Assembly (NCBI RefSeq): GCF_003060865.1
Contig: NZ_CP028918.1
Span: 1,221,001-1,285,000, forward strand
Length of the DNA stretch: 64,000 bases
Direction: 5' to 3'
Origin: Gemmobacter aquarius
GTDB taxonomy: Bacteria > Pseudomonadota > Alphaproteobacteria > Rhodobacterales > Rhodobacteraceae
Under the pieces are notes generated by a model. It saw nothing but the letters and a program-made list of their open reading frames with translations. It was not told where the DNA came from and made no database searches. Both the position numbers and the translations under genes were made by a program. Positions 37,419 to 45,873 of the stretch are shown in pieces. The number at the start of each line of letters is the position of its first letter. Position 1 is the first letter of the stretch.

Positions 37419-38410
37419 TCCGGGGCCTTTCGGGTCACAAGCCATTGAGCGGTATCGTGGATCAGCGTGGCCGAGGGGATCGAGCCGCGTTCGAGGGCGG
37501 GGGAGACGGGAATGGGAATATCCTCGCCGCCCACCCGCAGGATCGGTTCTTCGAGCCAGTCGAAGCAGGACTCGGTCAGGCGGGCGGCGATTTCCGAGGC
37601 GACGGAGCCGGTGACCACGGCTTCGGTGACGACCATGGCGCGGCCCGTGCGTTTGACGGCCTCGATCAGGGGGGCCTCATCCAGCGGGTTGAGGCAGCGC
37701 AGGTCGATCACCTCGGCCTCGATGCCCGATGCGGCGAGGCGGTCGGCTGCGGCGAGGCTTTCGTGCAGCATGCGGCTGTAGGAGAGGATGACGAGGTCGC
37801 TCCCCTTGCGGCGTGTGACGGGCTGGCCCCAAGCGCCATCGGGGGTGTCGGGGTCGAGATCGCCCTTGAGGGTATAAAGGCCCTTGTGTTCGATGAAGAC
37901 CACGGGGTCGGGTTGGGTGAGCGACTGGCGCAGCAGGTGATAGGCGTCGTTCACGGTAGCGGGCATGATCAGGCGCAGACCGGGGGTGTGCATCACCCAT
38001 GCCTCGAGGCTTTGGGAATGTTGGGCGGCGGCGGAGCGGCCCGTGCCGCCCTGCGTGCGAAGGACCATCGGCACGCCGATCTGGCCACCGAACATGTAGC
38101 GGCTTTTCGCGGCCTGATTGGCGAGCTGGTCCATCGTCATGCCAATGAAATCGACATACATCAGTTCCGCCACGGGGCGCAGGCCGGTCATGGCGGCCCC
38201 GACCGCTGCGCCGACGATTGCGGGTTCGGAAATCGGTGCGTCGATCACGCGGTTGGCGCCGAAGATGTCGATCAGGCCTTTGGTGACGCCGTAGGCGCCG
38301 CCGTAAAGGCCGACTTCTTCGCCGATCAGGATGACCGAAGGGTCTGCGTGCATGGCGTCGAGCAGGGCTTGGCGGATCGCCTCGCGGTAGGTGGATTGGG
38401 TCAGGCTCAT
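37406..38410 (-). CDS. acoB: Acetoin dehydrogenase-like E1 beta subunit
   Basis: Beta subunit of a thiamine-diphosphate-dependent 2-oxoacid/acetoin dehydrogenase, 334 residues. Typical elements are ILIGEEVGLYGGAYGVTKGL (cofactor-binding Glu), DAPISEPAIVGAAVGAAMTG, and the C-terminal transketolase domain with PVVFIEHKGLY and ALERGSIPSA. It forms an alpha2-beta2 E1 with the upstream acoA product. It overlaps acoA by four bases and acoC by 13, so the complex is made as one operon. Pyruvate dehydrogenase E1-beta is the main alternative, but the gene set with a hydrolase-domain E2 favours acetoin dehydrogenase. Confidence 0.85.
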   Translation of the reverse strand: MSLTQSTYREAIRQALLDAMHADPSVILIGEEVGLYGGAYGVTKGLIDIFGANRVIDAPISEPAIVGAAVGAAMTGLRPVAELMYVDFIGMTMDQLANQAAKSRYMFGGQIGVPMVLRTQGGTGRSAAAQHSQSLEAWVMHTPGLRLIMPATVNDAYHLLRQSLTQPDPVVFIEHKGLYTLKGDLDPDTPDGAWGQPVTRRKGSDLVILSYSRMLHESLAAADRLAASGIEAEVIDLRCLNPLDEAPLIEAVKRTGRAMVVTEAVVTGSVASEIAARLTESCFDWLEEPILRVGGEDIPIPVSPALERGSIPSATLIHDTAQWLVTRKAPEWAA

Positions 38411-39444
38411 GCGCGGGCCCCTTCGCTCAGGATTGCGGTGAGGCGCTCGGCCTGCGGGCGGGGGGCGGGGGTGCCGGGGGCGTAGACGTCCTGGAACATG
38501 GTGGACAGGGCGGGGGGCGTGGCGGCTATGGCGTGCGACAGGGCGGCGTCCATTTCGGTGACGGCTTCGGCGTCGATGAGGGTCAGGTCGTCGTCGGTCG
38601 CAAGGCCATGGGCAGAAAGGCGGGTGCGGGCGGCTGAAAGCGGGTCGCGGGCGCGGCCTGTCGCTTCCTCGTCCGCGGTGCGGTAGGGGGATTTGTCCAT
38701 GCGGGCGTGGCCGTAAAAGCGGTAGGCGTCGATCTCGAGGTATCCGGGTTTGCCGTCGCGGGCGGCCTGCACCAGCGTGCGGGCGGCATCGTGCACGGCT
38801 TCGACATCGGCCCCGTCGGCGCGGGCGGTGTTCAGCCCGAAGGCTGCGGCGCGGGCGGGAAAGTCGCGATGGCCGGCCGAACGGTCGACGCGGGTGCCCA
38901 TGCCGTATTGGTTGTTGATGCAGCAAAAGATGACCGGCAGGTGCCAGAGCGCGGCCATGTTCATCGATTCGTAGAGGATGCCTTGTGACATGGCACCGTC
39001 ACCGAAGAAGGCCACGGAAATCTGGCCGGTGCCGCCGTTGCGATAGGTGATGCCCGCGCCGACGATATGGGGGATGCCGCCGCCGACGATGGCATTTGCA
39101 CCAAGGTGGCCAAGCGCGCGGTCTGCGATGTGCATCGAGCCGCCCTTGCCACGACAATAGCCGTCTTCCTTGCCCGCGATTTCGGCCATCATGCGTTTGG
39201 GGTCGGCCCCGCGCCCGAGGAAGACGCCGTGGCCACGGTGGTGGGTGGTGAAGGTATCTCCCGCCTGCATGGCATCTGTCATGCCGACCACGGCTTCCTC
39301 GCCGATGGAGAGATGCAGCATGGAGCCTGCGCTTTCGCCTTTCAGGAACAGCTCGCCCACCCGTTCCTCGAACGACCGGATGCGGCGCATCATGCGGTAG
39401 CGGCCAAGGGCTGCGGTGTTGGTGGGCAGGTGGGGGGCGTTCAT
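38407..39444 (-). CDS. acoA: Acetoin dehydrogenase-like E1 alpha subunit
   Basis: Thiamine-diphosphate-binding alpha subunit, 345 residues. The ThDP motif begins at FFGDGAMSQG and ends at CINNQYGMGT. The HHRGHGVFLGRG and CRGKGGSMHIAD stretches are conserved across AcoA/PdhA proteins. The heterodimer with acoB would cleave acetoin to acetaldehyde and an acetyl unit passed to the E2 lipoyl domain. The gene overlaps the FGGY kinase gene by four bases, an unusual partnership suggesting the complex acts on a sugar-derived product. Confidence 0.86.
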   Translation of the reverse strand: MNAPHLPTNTAALGRYRMMRRIRSFEERVGELFLKGESAGSMLHLSIGEEAVVGMTDAMQAGDTFTTHHRGHGVFLGRGADPKRMMAEIAGKEDGYCRGKGGSMHIADRALGHLGANAIVGGGIPHIVGAGITYRNGGTGQISVAFFGDGAMSQGILYESMNMAALWHLPVIFCCINNQYGMGTRVDRSAGHRDFPARAAAFGLNTARADGADVEAVHDAARTLVQAARDGKPGYLEIDAYRFYGHARMDKSPYRTADEEATGRARDPLSAARTRLSAHGLATDDDLTLIDAEAVTEMDAALSHAIAATPPALSTMFQDVYAPGTPAPRPQAERLTAILSEGARA

Positions 39445-40933
39445 TCGGGGGCTCGCAGCGGTTGGAGGGCGTGGTAGGCGGCGCGGTAGCGGGCGTAGAT
39501 CGGTGCATAGGCTGCGTGGGTGGCCATGTCGGGTTCGACGGTGCGGGCCACGCGGACCATGGCGGCGACGGCGGCGTCGATGGTGGGGAAATGCCCCGCG
39601 CCATGGGCGGCGAGGACGGCCGAACCGAGCGCGCAGGCTTCGGTTTCTTCGGTCAGGATCAACGGCAGGCCGAGGGTGTCGGCATGGACTTGCAGCCAGA
39701 AGGGAGAGCGGGTGGCCCCGCCTGCCACGACGATGCGGCGGGGGTGGAAGGCATCGCCGAAGGCTTCAACAATCGCGCGGGTGCCGAAACAGATGGATTC
39801 GATCAGGGCGCGGTAGACATGGGCGGGGGTGTGTTTGAGCGACAGCCCCGTGATCGCGCCACGGGCGAGCGGGTCGGTGTGGGGGGTGCGGTTGCCCTGG
39901 AAGTGGTCGACGGCGAGCAGGCCTTCGGCCCCGGGGGGAGGGCTGCGGCGAGGGCGTTCAGGGTGTCGAAATCGGTGTGTTCGGCGAAGTGGCGCTTGAA
40001 CCATGCGATGACCGAACCGGTCGAGGTTTGCCCGCCCTCGATCACCGGGCGGTCGGGGTAGACGCAGTCCATGTAGGTGCCCCATGTTCCCGCTTCGTGC
40101 ACGGAACGTTCGGCTATACCCAGTTGCAGGTGCGACGATCCGGTGATGAGCGCGAGGTCGCCGGGGGCGGTGACGCCAAGGCCGATCATGCCGATGAAGG
40201 CATCGGCCCCGCCCTGGACCACGGGGGTTCCGGCATTGAGGCCGAGGTGGTGGGCGGCATCGGCGGTGAGGGGGCCGATGATCTGGCCTGCCGGGACAAG
40301 GGTGGCGGGCCAGCGTTGGAGGAGGTCTGACAGGTCGAGGCGGGCGAGCATGGATGCGGGCCAGCCGCCGTGCTGGGTCTGGTAGTGCCAGCGCATGGTG
40401 GCGTTGTTCAGGCTGCCGGTCCACAGGCCGGTCAGGCGCAGGGTGAGGTAGTCCTGATATTCGCCCACCATCGCTGCCTGCGCCCAGAGGTCGGGCTGGT
40501 TGCGCTTGAGCCAGAGCGCCTTGGGGATCATCCATTCGGGGCTGACGGGGCCGCGACCGCCGCCGTTCAGGCGCAGGGCGGGGTCGCCGCAGGCGGCGAC
40601 ATCGGCGGCTTCGCGGTGGGCGCGCACGTCCATCCAGAGCAGGCAGGGGCGCAGCGGGCGGCCGTTCGCATCGAGGGCGACCACGGTGCAGGAGGTGGTG
40701 TCGCAGGCCAGTGCGGTGATCTGGTCGGGGGATATGCCCGCGTTGGCGATGGCTTCGTGCACGGCGATGCCTGCGGCGTGCCACCAGTCGTCAGGGTTCT
40801 GTTCGGCGTGGCTCGGTTCGGGAAAGCGGGTTTCATAGCCGCATTTGCCGACCCCGCGCGAGCGACCGGCAAGGTCGAACACATGGGCGCGCAGCCCTTC
40901 GGTTCCGCCGTCGATGCCGATCACATAGGCCAA
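39441..40933 (-). pseudogene. FGGY-family carbohydrate kinase, frameshifted in a G6 tract
   Basis: Sugar kinase of the FGGY superfamily (xylulokinase/ribulokinase-like). The N-terminal part (40933 to about 39940) begins IGIDGGTEGLRAHVFDL, the ATP-binding loop, and includes the catalytic-Asp region VVQGGADAFIG. The C-terminal part (about 39930 to 39441) continues in another frame with EGLLAVDHFQGNRTP and VVAGGATRSPFWLQVHAD (the ADP-binding glycine motif). The frames join if the G6 at 39933-39938 had one more G, giving about 497 residues, the family norm. It is first gene of an overlapping operon with acoA, acoB and acoC, divergent from the SorC regulator. Confidence 0.85.
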
Positions 40934-41010
40934 GGAGGGACTCCGTTTTTCTGCAACCGCAATGCTGCGCCTGCAACATTGTGCGGTGTTTGCACTTTTG
41001 TTGATATGCG

Positions 41011-41039
41011 TTGACGAAGGGGGCGGTCAAGTGTCTAGT
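41011..41039 (+). promoter_or_regulatory. Sigma-70-like promoter of the SorC-mtn operon
   Basis: TTGACG, 17 bases, TCTAGT, ending 27 bases before GTG 41067. The divergent intergenic region 40934-41066 also has repeated TGCAAC and GTTGACG words and GTGC-N7-GCAC, possible SorC operator elements. Confidence 0.45.
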
Positions 41040-41066
41040 TGACGCGCGTTTTGGGTGGAGGCGGTG

Positions 41067-42007
41067 GTGAGCGGCGGGGATGATCTGGTTCAGGCGGCTT
41101 GGCTGTATCACATCGGCCAGATGAGTCAGGAAGAGGTCAGCCGCCGCATGGGGCTTTCGCGCTTCAAGGTGTTGCGATTGCTGGCGGAAGCCCGCGAGCT
41201 GGGGTTGGTGCGGGTGTCGCTGGAGCACGGGGCGGTGCGGACGCTGGCGCTGGCCGACCGGCTGGCGCAGCGCTTCGGGCTGGACGAGGTGCAGGTGGCA
41301 CCCGACAGCGGCGACGGGGACGATGCGGCGCGGCGGGCGGTGGGGCATCTGGCGGCGGGCTGGCTGGCGCGGGTGGGGCGCGAGGGGCCTTTGGTCGTGG
41401 GTGTGGGCTGGGGGCGCACGGTGGCCGCCATGTCCGAGGCGCTGACGGGGTTGAAGAATCCTGACCTGTGTTTCGTGTCGCTGATGGGGTCGATGACGCG
41501 GACCTCTGCCACCAGCCCGTTCGACGTTTGCGTCCGGCTGGCGGCAACCACGGGGGGCGGGCGATGTTCCTGCCTGCGCCGTTTCTGGCCGACAGCGCCG
41601 AGGCGGCGCAGGTGATCCTGAGCCAGCGCATGGTGCGCGAGGCGTTGGAGCTGGCCGAGCGGGCGGATCACATGGTGATCTCGGTCGGCGAATGCACGGC
41701 CGATGCGCTGTTGCAGGCGACGGGCGTGCTGACGCCTGACGAGATTGCGGCGCTGGGGCGGGCGGGGGCGGTGGCCGACACCACGGGCAAATTTTTCCGC
41801 GCCGACGGGGCGCTGGCCGAGACGGATCTGAACGCGCGCGCGCCGTCGATCGGGATTGCCGATTTGCAGCGGTCGAAGGTTCTGCTGCTGGCGGCGGGGC
41901 GGGGCAAGGCGGTGGCCACGCTGGCCGTGCTGCGCGCGGGCTTCGTGGACCGTTTGATGGTGGACGAGGGATTGGCTTTGGCATTGCTGGAAGGAGACGG
42001 GGCATGA
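41067..42007 (+). pseudogene. SorC/DeoR-type sugar-binding transcriptional regulator, frameshifted in a G6 tract
   Basis: SorC-family regulator: an N-terminal helix-turn-helix (MSQEEVSRRMGLSRFKVLRL) and a large sugar-binding domain. Frame 1 runs to RLAATTGG; the rest (AMFLPAPFLADSAEAAQVIL to the end at 42007, including VISVGECTADALL) is in another frame. One extra G in the G6 at 41552-41557 restores about 313 residues, the family length. GTG 41067 is preferred, with GGAGG five bases upstream. Its stop overlaps the ATG of the next gene. SorC members such as EryD control polyol and sugar operons, and the position suggests it controls both divergent operons. Confidence 0.83.
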
Positions 42008-42852
42008 AGGGGTTCGGGGTTCATACGTCGATGTGGACGATGGCGTGGGATCACGCCGGGGCCGAGCGGGCGGTGGCCGCTGCGGTGGATTACAAGATGG
42101 ATTTCATCGAGGTGGCGCTGCTGTCGCCCGAAAAGGTCGACGCTGTCCATTCGCGGCGCTTGCTGGAAAGGCATGGCATGCCTGCGGTCTGTTCGCTGGG
42201 GCTGCCCGAGGGAAAGCATGCGTCCAAGCATCCCGAGGCGGCGCTGGAGTTCCTGAAGCTGGCGTTGGACCAGACGGCGGCGATTGGCGCTTTGGCGTTG
42301 ACCGGCGTGACCTATGGCGGGATCGGGGAACGCACGGGGGTTCCGCCCACGCAGGCCGAGCGCGACAATATCGCGCGGGTGCTGGTCGAGGCTGCGGGTT
42401 ATGCCAAAAAGCTGGGGCTGGAGCTGGGGATCGAGCCGGTGAACCGCTATGAAAACCACATCCTGAACACCGGCTGGCAGGCGGTGGAGATGGTCGAACG
42501 CGTGGGGGCAGACAATCTGTTCATCCATCTCGACACCTACCACATGAACATCGAGGAGCGGGGGCTGGCACTGGGCATCCTCGATGCGGCGAAATACCTG
42601 CGCTATATCCATTTGTCGGAAAGCGACCGTGGCACGCCCGGATCGGGGAACGTGCGCTGGGATGAAATCTTTGGCGCGCTGAAGGCGGTGGGGTTCACCG
42701 GCGGGTTGGCGATGGAGAGCTTCATCGACATGTCGCCCGAGGTGGCATTCGGTCTGGCGGTGTGGCGACCGGTGGCGGAAAGCCGCGATGTGGTGATGGG
42801 CGAGGGCTTGCCCTTCCTGCGCAACAAGGCGCGGCAATACGGGCTGATATAG
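42004..42852 (+). CDS. D-tagatose 3-epimerase-family ketose epimerase
   Basis: TIM-barrel metal-dependent epimerase of 282 residues. Candidate Mn ligands are Glu144 (GIEPVNRYE), Asp177 (IHLDTYHMNIEE), His203 (YIHLSESDRG) and Glu238 (AMESF). Their spacings of 33, 26 and 35 residues equal those I recall for the D-tagatose 3-epimerase ligands Glu152/Asp185/His211/Glu246, and the glutamate pair would be catalytic. The natural sugar is unknown; C4-C6 ketoses are possible. It is first structural gene of the SorC-controlled operon, overlapping the regulator by four bases and followed by mtnK after 12. Confidence 0.85.
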   Translation: MKGFGVHTSMWTMAWDHAGAERAVAAAVDYKMDFIEVALLSPEKVDAVHSRRLLERHGMPAVCSLGLPEGKHASKHPEAALEFLKLALDQTAAIGALALTGVTYGGIGERTGVPPTQAERDNIARVLVEAAGYAKKLGLELGIEPVNRYENHILNTGWQAVEMVERVGADNLFIHLDTYHMNIEERGLALGILDAAKYLRYIHLSESDRGTPGSGNVRWDEIFGALKAVGFTGGLAMESFIDMSPEVAFGLAVWRPVAESRDVVMGEGLPFLRNKARQYGLI

Positions 42853-42864
42853 CGGGGTGCGGCG

Positions 42865-44118
42865 ATGGGATATGCGGCGCTGACGCCAGACAGTTTGCCT
42901 GCGCGGTTGGGCGGGCTTGAGGCTTTGACCGGCAGGATCGGGCCTGCGGCGGGCTGGAAGGTGGCCGAGGTCGGGGACGGGAACCTGAACCTTGTGTTCA
43001 TCGTGACGGGTGAGGCGGGGGCGGTCGTGGTCAAGCAGGCCTTGCCCTATATCCGGCTGGTGGGGGACAGTTGGCCCTTGCCGCTGAACCGCGCCTTTTT
43101 CGAGTATCACGCGCTGGTGCGTCATGCCGCGCGCGATGCGGGGCGGGTGCCGGAAGTGTTCCATTTCGACGAGGAACAGGCGCTGATCGTGATGCGCTAT
43201 CTGTCGCCGCATGTGATCTTGCGCAAATCGGTGGTGCGGGGGGTGCAGCACGGCCATATGGCCCGGCATATGGGGCTGTTTCTGGCGCGCAGCCTGTTTC
43301 GCGGGTCGGGGCTGGCAATGGGCGGCAAGGCCCTGCGCGAGGATATGGCGCTGTTCTGCGCCAACCATGCCTTGGCGGATATCACGGAAAACCTTGTCTT
43401 TTCGGACCCTTACTTTGACGCGCGGTTGAACCGGCATACGGCGGGGCTTGATGGGTTCATCGCCCCCTTGCGGGCCGACCGCGCCTTGCGGATCGCGGCG
43501 CAGGAGATGAAGCACGCCTTTGTCGCCAAGGCCGAGACGCTGGTGCATGGCGATCTGCATTCAGGGTCGCTGATGGTGACGGCGGAGGACACGCAGGTGA
43601 TCGATCCGGAATTCGCCATTTACGGGCCGTTCGGGTTCGATGTGGGGATGTTTCTGGCCAATATCCTGCTGGGGTATTTCTCGCAAAGCGGGCACGAGGC
43701 GGCTTCGGGAGCGCGTGACGGGTATCGGGCTTATCTGCTGGCGCAGTTTTCCGAAGTCTGGGCCGAGTTTGCGGCCGAGTTCGGGAGGTTGTGGCGGTCT
43801 GAGCGGACGGGTTTGCTTTACGAGCGGAGCCTGTTTCAGGATGCGGGCGATGCGGCGGGGGCCGAGGCGGCTTTGGTGGCGGTGCTGCGCGGCATCTGGA
43901 CCGATGCGATGGGGTTTTGCGGGGTCGAGTTGCACCGCCGGATCCTTGGCCTTGCCCATGTCGAGGATATGGAGGCGATTGCCGATCCTGCGCGGCGGTG
44001 GCCCTGCGAGGCGCGGGCGCTCGAGGCGGGGCGGATCATCGCCGTGATGCGGCATGGTCTGGCGGTCGGGGATGTGGCAGCACTGGTGCAGGACGTCGAA
44101 AGGTCGGTTGCGAGATGA
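42865..44118 (+). CDS. mtnK: S-methyl-5-thioribose kinase
   Basis: Phosphorylates 5-methylthioribose (and in some bacteria 5-deoxyribose) at O1 with ATP. The 417-residue protein has the aminoglycoside-kinase-like fold. Features are [23 protein letters not shown] N-lobe sequence, catalytic loop [12 protein letters not shown], and the metal-binding [19 protein letters not shown]. These are specific to MtnK rather than to choline or aminoglycoside kinases. It feeds the MtnA isomerase encoded immediately downstream. No nucleosidase (mtnN/mtnP) is in the window, so the ribose derivative may be imported or produced elsewhere. Confidence 0.93.
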   Translation: MGYAALTPDSLPARLGGLEALTGRIGPAAGWKVAEVGDGNLNLVFIVTGEAGAVVVKQALPYIRLVGDSWPLPLNRAFFEYHALVRHAARDAGRVPEVFHFDEEQALIVMRYLSPHVILRKSVVRGVQHGHMARHMGLFLARSLFRGSGLAMGGKALREDMALFCANHALADITENLVFSDPYFDARLNRHTAGLDGFIAPLRADRALRIAAQEMKHAFVAKAETLVHGDLHSGSLMVTAEDTQVIDPEFAIYGPFGFDVGMFLANILLGYFSQSGHEAASGARDGYRAYLLAQFSEVWAEFAAEFGRLWRSERTGLLYERSLFQDAGDAAGAEAALVAVLRGIWTDAMGFCGVELHRRILGLAHVEDMEAIADPARRWPCEARALEAGRIIAVMRHGLAVGDVAALVQDVERSVAR

Positions 44119-44131
44119 AGGTGGGTGCAAG

Positions 44132-45220
44132 ATGAAGGTGGGGCAGGGGCATTACCGGTCGATCTGGGTCGAGGATGGCGCGGTGCGGATCATCGACCAG
44201 ACGCGGCTGCCGCATGAATTCGTGGTGGTGACGCTGGGCACGCTGGAGGAGGCGGCGACCGCAATCCGCGACATGTGGGTGCGGGGCGCGCCCTTGATCG
44301 GGGCGACGGCCGCTTATGGCGTGGCGATTGCGATGCGCGAGGATGCAAGCGATGCAGGGCTGGCGCGGGCGCATGAGGTGTTGGTGAAAACGCGGCCCAC
44401 GGCGGTGAATTTGCGCTGGGCGCTGGAGGAGATGGCGCGGTTCCTGATGCCGCTGGCCCCTTCGGCGCGGGCAGATGCCGCCATGTCGCGGGCGGCCGGG
44501 ATTGCAGACGAGGATGTGGCGATCAATGCGGCCATCGGGACGCATGGGTTGGGGATCATCCGCGAGATTGCGGAAAGGAAGGGCGGGGTGGTGAACATCC
44601 TGACCCATTGCAACGCGGGCTGGCTGGCCACGGTGGATTGGGGCACGGCGACAGCACCCATCTACAAGGCGCATCTGGCGGGGATTGCGGTGCATGTCTG
44701 GGTCGACGAGACGCGGCCGCGCAATCAGGGGGCGCATCTGACGGCTTGGGAAATGGCGAGCCACGGGATTTCGCACAAGCTGATCGTGGACAATGCGGGC
44801 GGGCATCTGATGCAGCATGGCGAGGTGGATATGGTGATCGTCGGCACCGACCGGACCACGGCGCAGGGCGATGTGTGCAACAAGATCGGCACGTATCTCA
44901 AGGCCTTGGCGGCGCGGGACAACGGGGTGCCGTTCTATGTGGCGCTGCCTTCGCCAACCATCGACTGGCGGGTGAGGGACGGGGTGCGCGAGATTCCGAT
45001 CGAGGAGCGGTCGGGCGACGAGGTGTCTTTCGTGCAGGGCAAGCTGGCCGATGGCACGGTGGGGCGGCTGCGGATCAGCCCCGAGGCGACGCCTGCGGCG
45101 AACCCCGCATTTGACGTGACACCTGCGCGGCTGGTGACGGGGTTGATCACCGAGCGCGGGGTTGCGCCTGCGACGGCTGACGGTCTGGCCGCGATGTTTC
45201 CCGACCGCGAGGGGCAGTGA
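44132..45220 (+). CDS. mtnA: S-methyl-5-thioribose-1-phosphate isomerase
   Basis: Converts 5-methylthioribose 1-phosphate to 5-methylthioribulose 1-phosphate. The 362-residue product has [13 protein letters not shown] near residue 51. The catalytic Cys160 ([11 protein letters not shown]) and Asp240 ([20 protein letters not shown]) fall at the same numbers as in the B. subtilis enzyme as I recall it, which supports ATG 44132 as the start. A short direct duplication (ATGAAGGTGGG) precedes the start and supplies the ribosome-binding sequence. The stop overlaps the start of the aldolase gene (TGATG). Confidence 0.95.
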   Translation: MKVGQGHYRSIWVEDGAVRIIDQTRLPHEFVVVTLGTLEEAATAIRDMWVRGAPLIGATAAYGVAIAMREDASDAGLARAHEVLVKTRPTAVNLRWALEEMARFLMPLAPSARADAAMSRAAGIADEDVAINAAIGTHGLGIIREIAERKGGVVNILTHCNAGWLATVDWGTATAPIYKAHLAGIAVHVWVDETRPRNQGAHLTAWEMASHGISHKLIVDNAGGHLMQHGEVDMVIVGTDRTTAQGDVCNKIGTYLKALAARDNGVPFYVALPSPTIDWRVRDGVREIPIEERSGDEVSFVQGKLADGTVGRLRISPEATPAANPAFDVTPARLVTGLITERGVAPATADGLAAMFPDREGQ

Positions 45221-45861
45221 TGGACGAGCGGGAGTTGCGGGCCGATGTGGTGCGGGTGGTGCGCGAGTTGGACGCATCGGGGCTGAACCGCGGGACGTCG
45301 GGGAATGTGTCGGCGCGGTTCGGCGCGGGGATGCTGGTCACACCTTCGGGGGTGCGAGGGGCGGATCTGGAGCCGGAGATGCTGGCATTCATGCCGCTTG
45401 ACGGGGAAGGCTGGACGGGGCCGATGAAACCTTCGTCGGAATGGCGCTTCCACCGCGACCTGTACCGCGCGCGTGCCGAGTTGCAGGCGATCGTCCATAC
45501 CCATGCGCCGTTTTCCACCATCCTGTCGATTGCGCGAAAGCCGGTTCCGGCGGTGCATTACATGATGGCGGCATTCGGCGGGCTGGAGATCCGCTGTTCT
45601 GACTATGCGACATTCGGCACGGCGGCGCTGTCGGATGCGGTCGTGGCGGCGATGGAGGGGCGGGCGGGATGCCTTATGGCCAATCATGGCATGGTGGTGG
45701 GTGGGCCGACCCTGACGCGGGCGGCGTGGCTGGCGCATGAACTGGAGGCGCTGGCGCACCAGTATTACCATGTGTTGCAGATCGGCGGCGGGGTGATCCT
45801 GACGCCGGCCGAGTTGGCCGAGGCGGCGGCAGGCTTTGCCGGTTACGGGCCAAAGGCCTGA
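45220..45861 (+). CDS. Class II aldolase, probable Ald2-type (5-deoxy/methylthio-ribulose-1-P aldolase)
   Basis: Zinc-dependent aldolase of the FucA/adducin family, 213 residues. The catalytic Glu74 (PSSEWRFH) and zinc ligands His93, His95 (VHTHAPFS) and His156 (ANHGMVV) are spaced as in fuculose-1-phosphate aldolase. Directly behind mtnK-mtnA, it fits the DHAP shunt, in which the methylthio- or deoxy-ribulose 1-phosphate is cleaved to dihydroxyacetone phosphate and an aldehyde. This replaces the MtnB dehydratase of the classical methionine salvage route. OtnC-type decarboxylases share the fold and are the alternative, given the DenD-like neighbour. The stop is 12 bases before that neighbour. 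Confidence 0.82.
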   Translation: MDERELRADVVRVVRELDASGLNRGTSGNVSARFGAGMLVTPSGVRGADLEPEMLAFMPLDGEGWTGPMKPSSEWRFHRDLYRARAELQAIVHTHAPFSTILSIARKPVPAVHYMMAAFGGLEIRCSDYATFGTAALSDAVVAAMEGRAGCLMANHGMVVGGPTLTRAAWLAHELEALAHQYYHVLQIGGGVILTPAELAEAAAGFAGYGPKA

Positions 45862-45873
45862 GGGGGGGGCGCG

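Noticed and set aside
45220..45861. Calling the aldolase MtnB (methylthioribulose-1-phosphate dehydratase).
   Set aside because: No mtnC/mtnD/mtnE partners are present, and the sequence pattern and catalytic Glu are FucA-like, favouring an Ald2-type aldolase. The distinction still needs a phylogeny.
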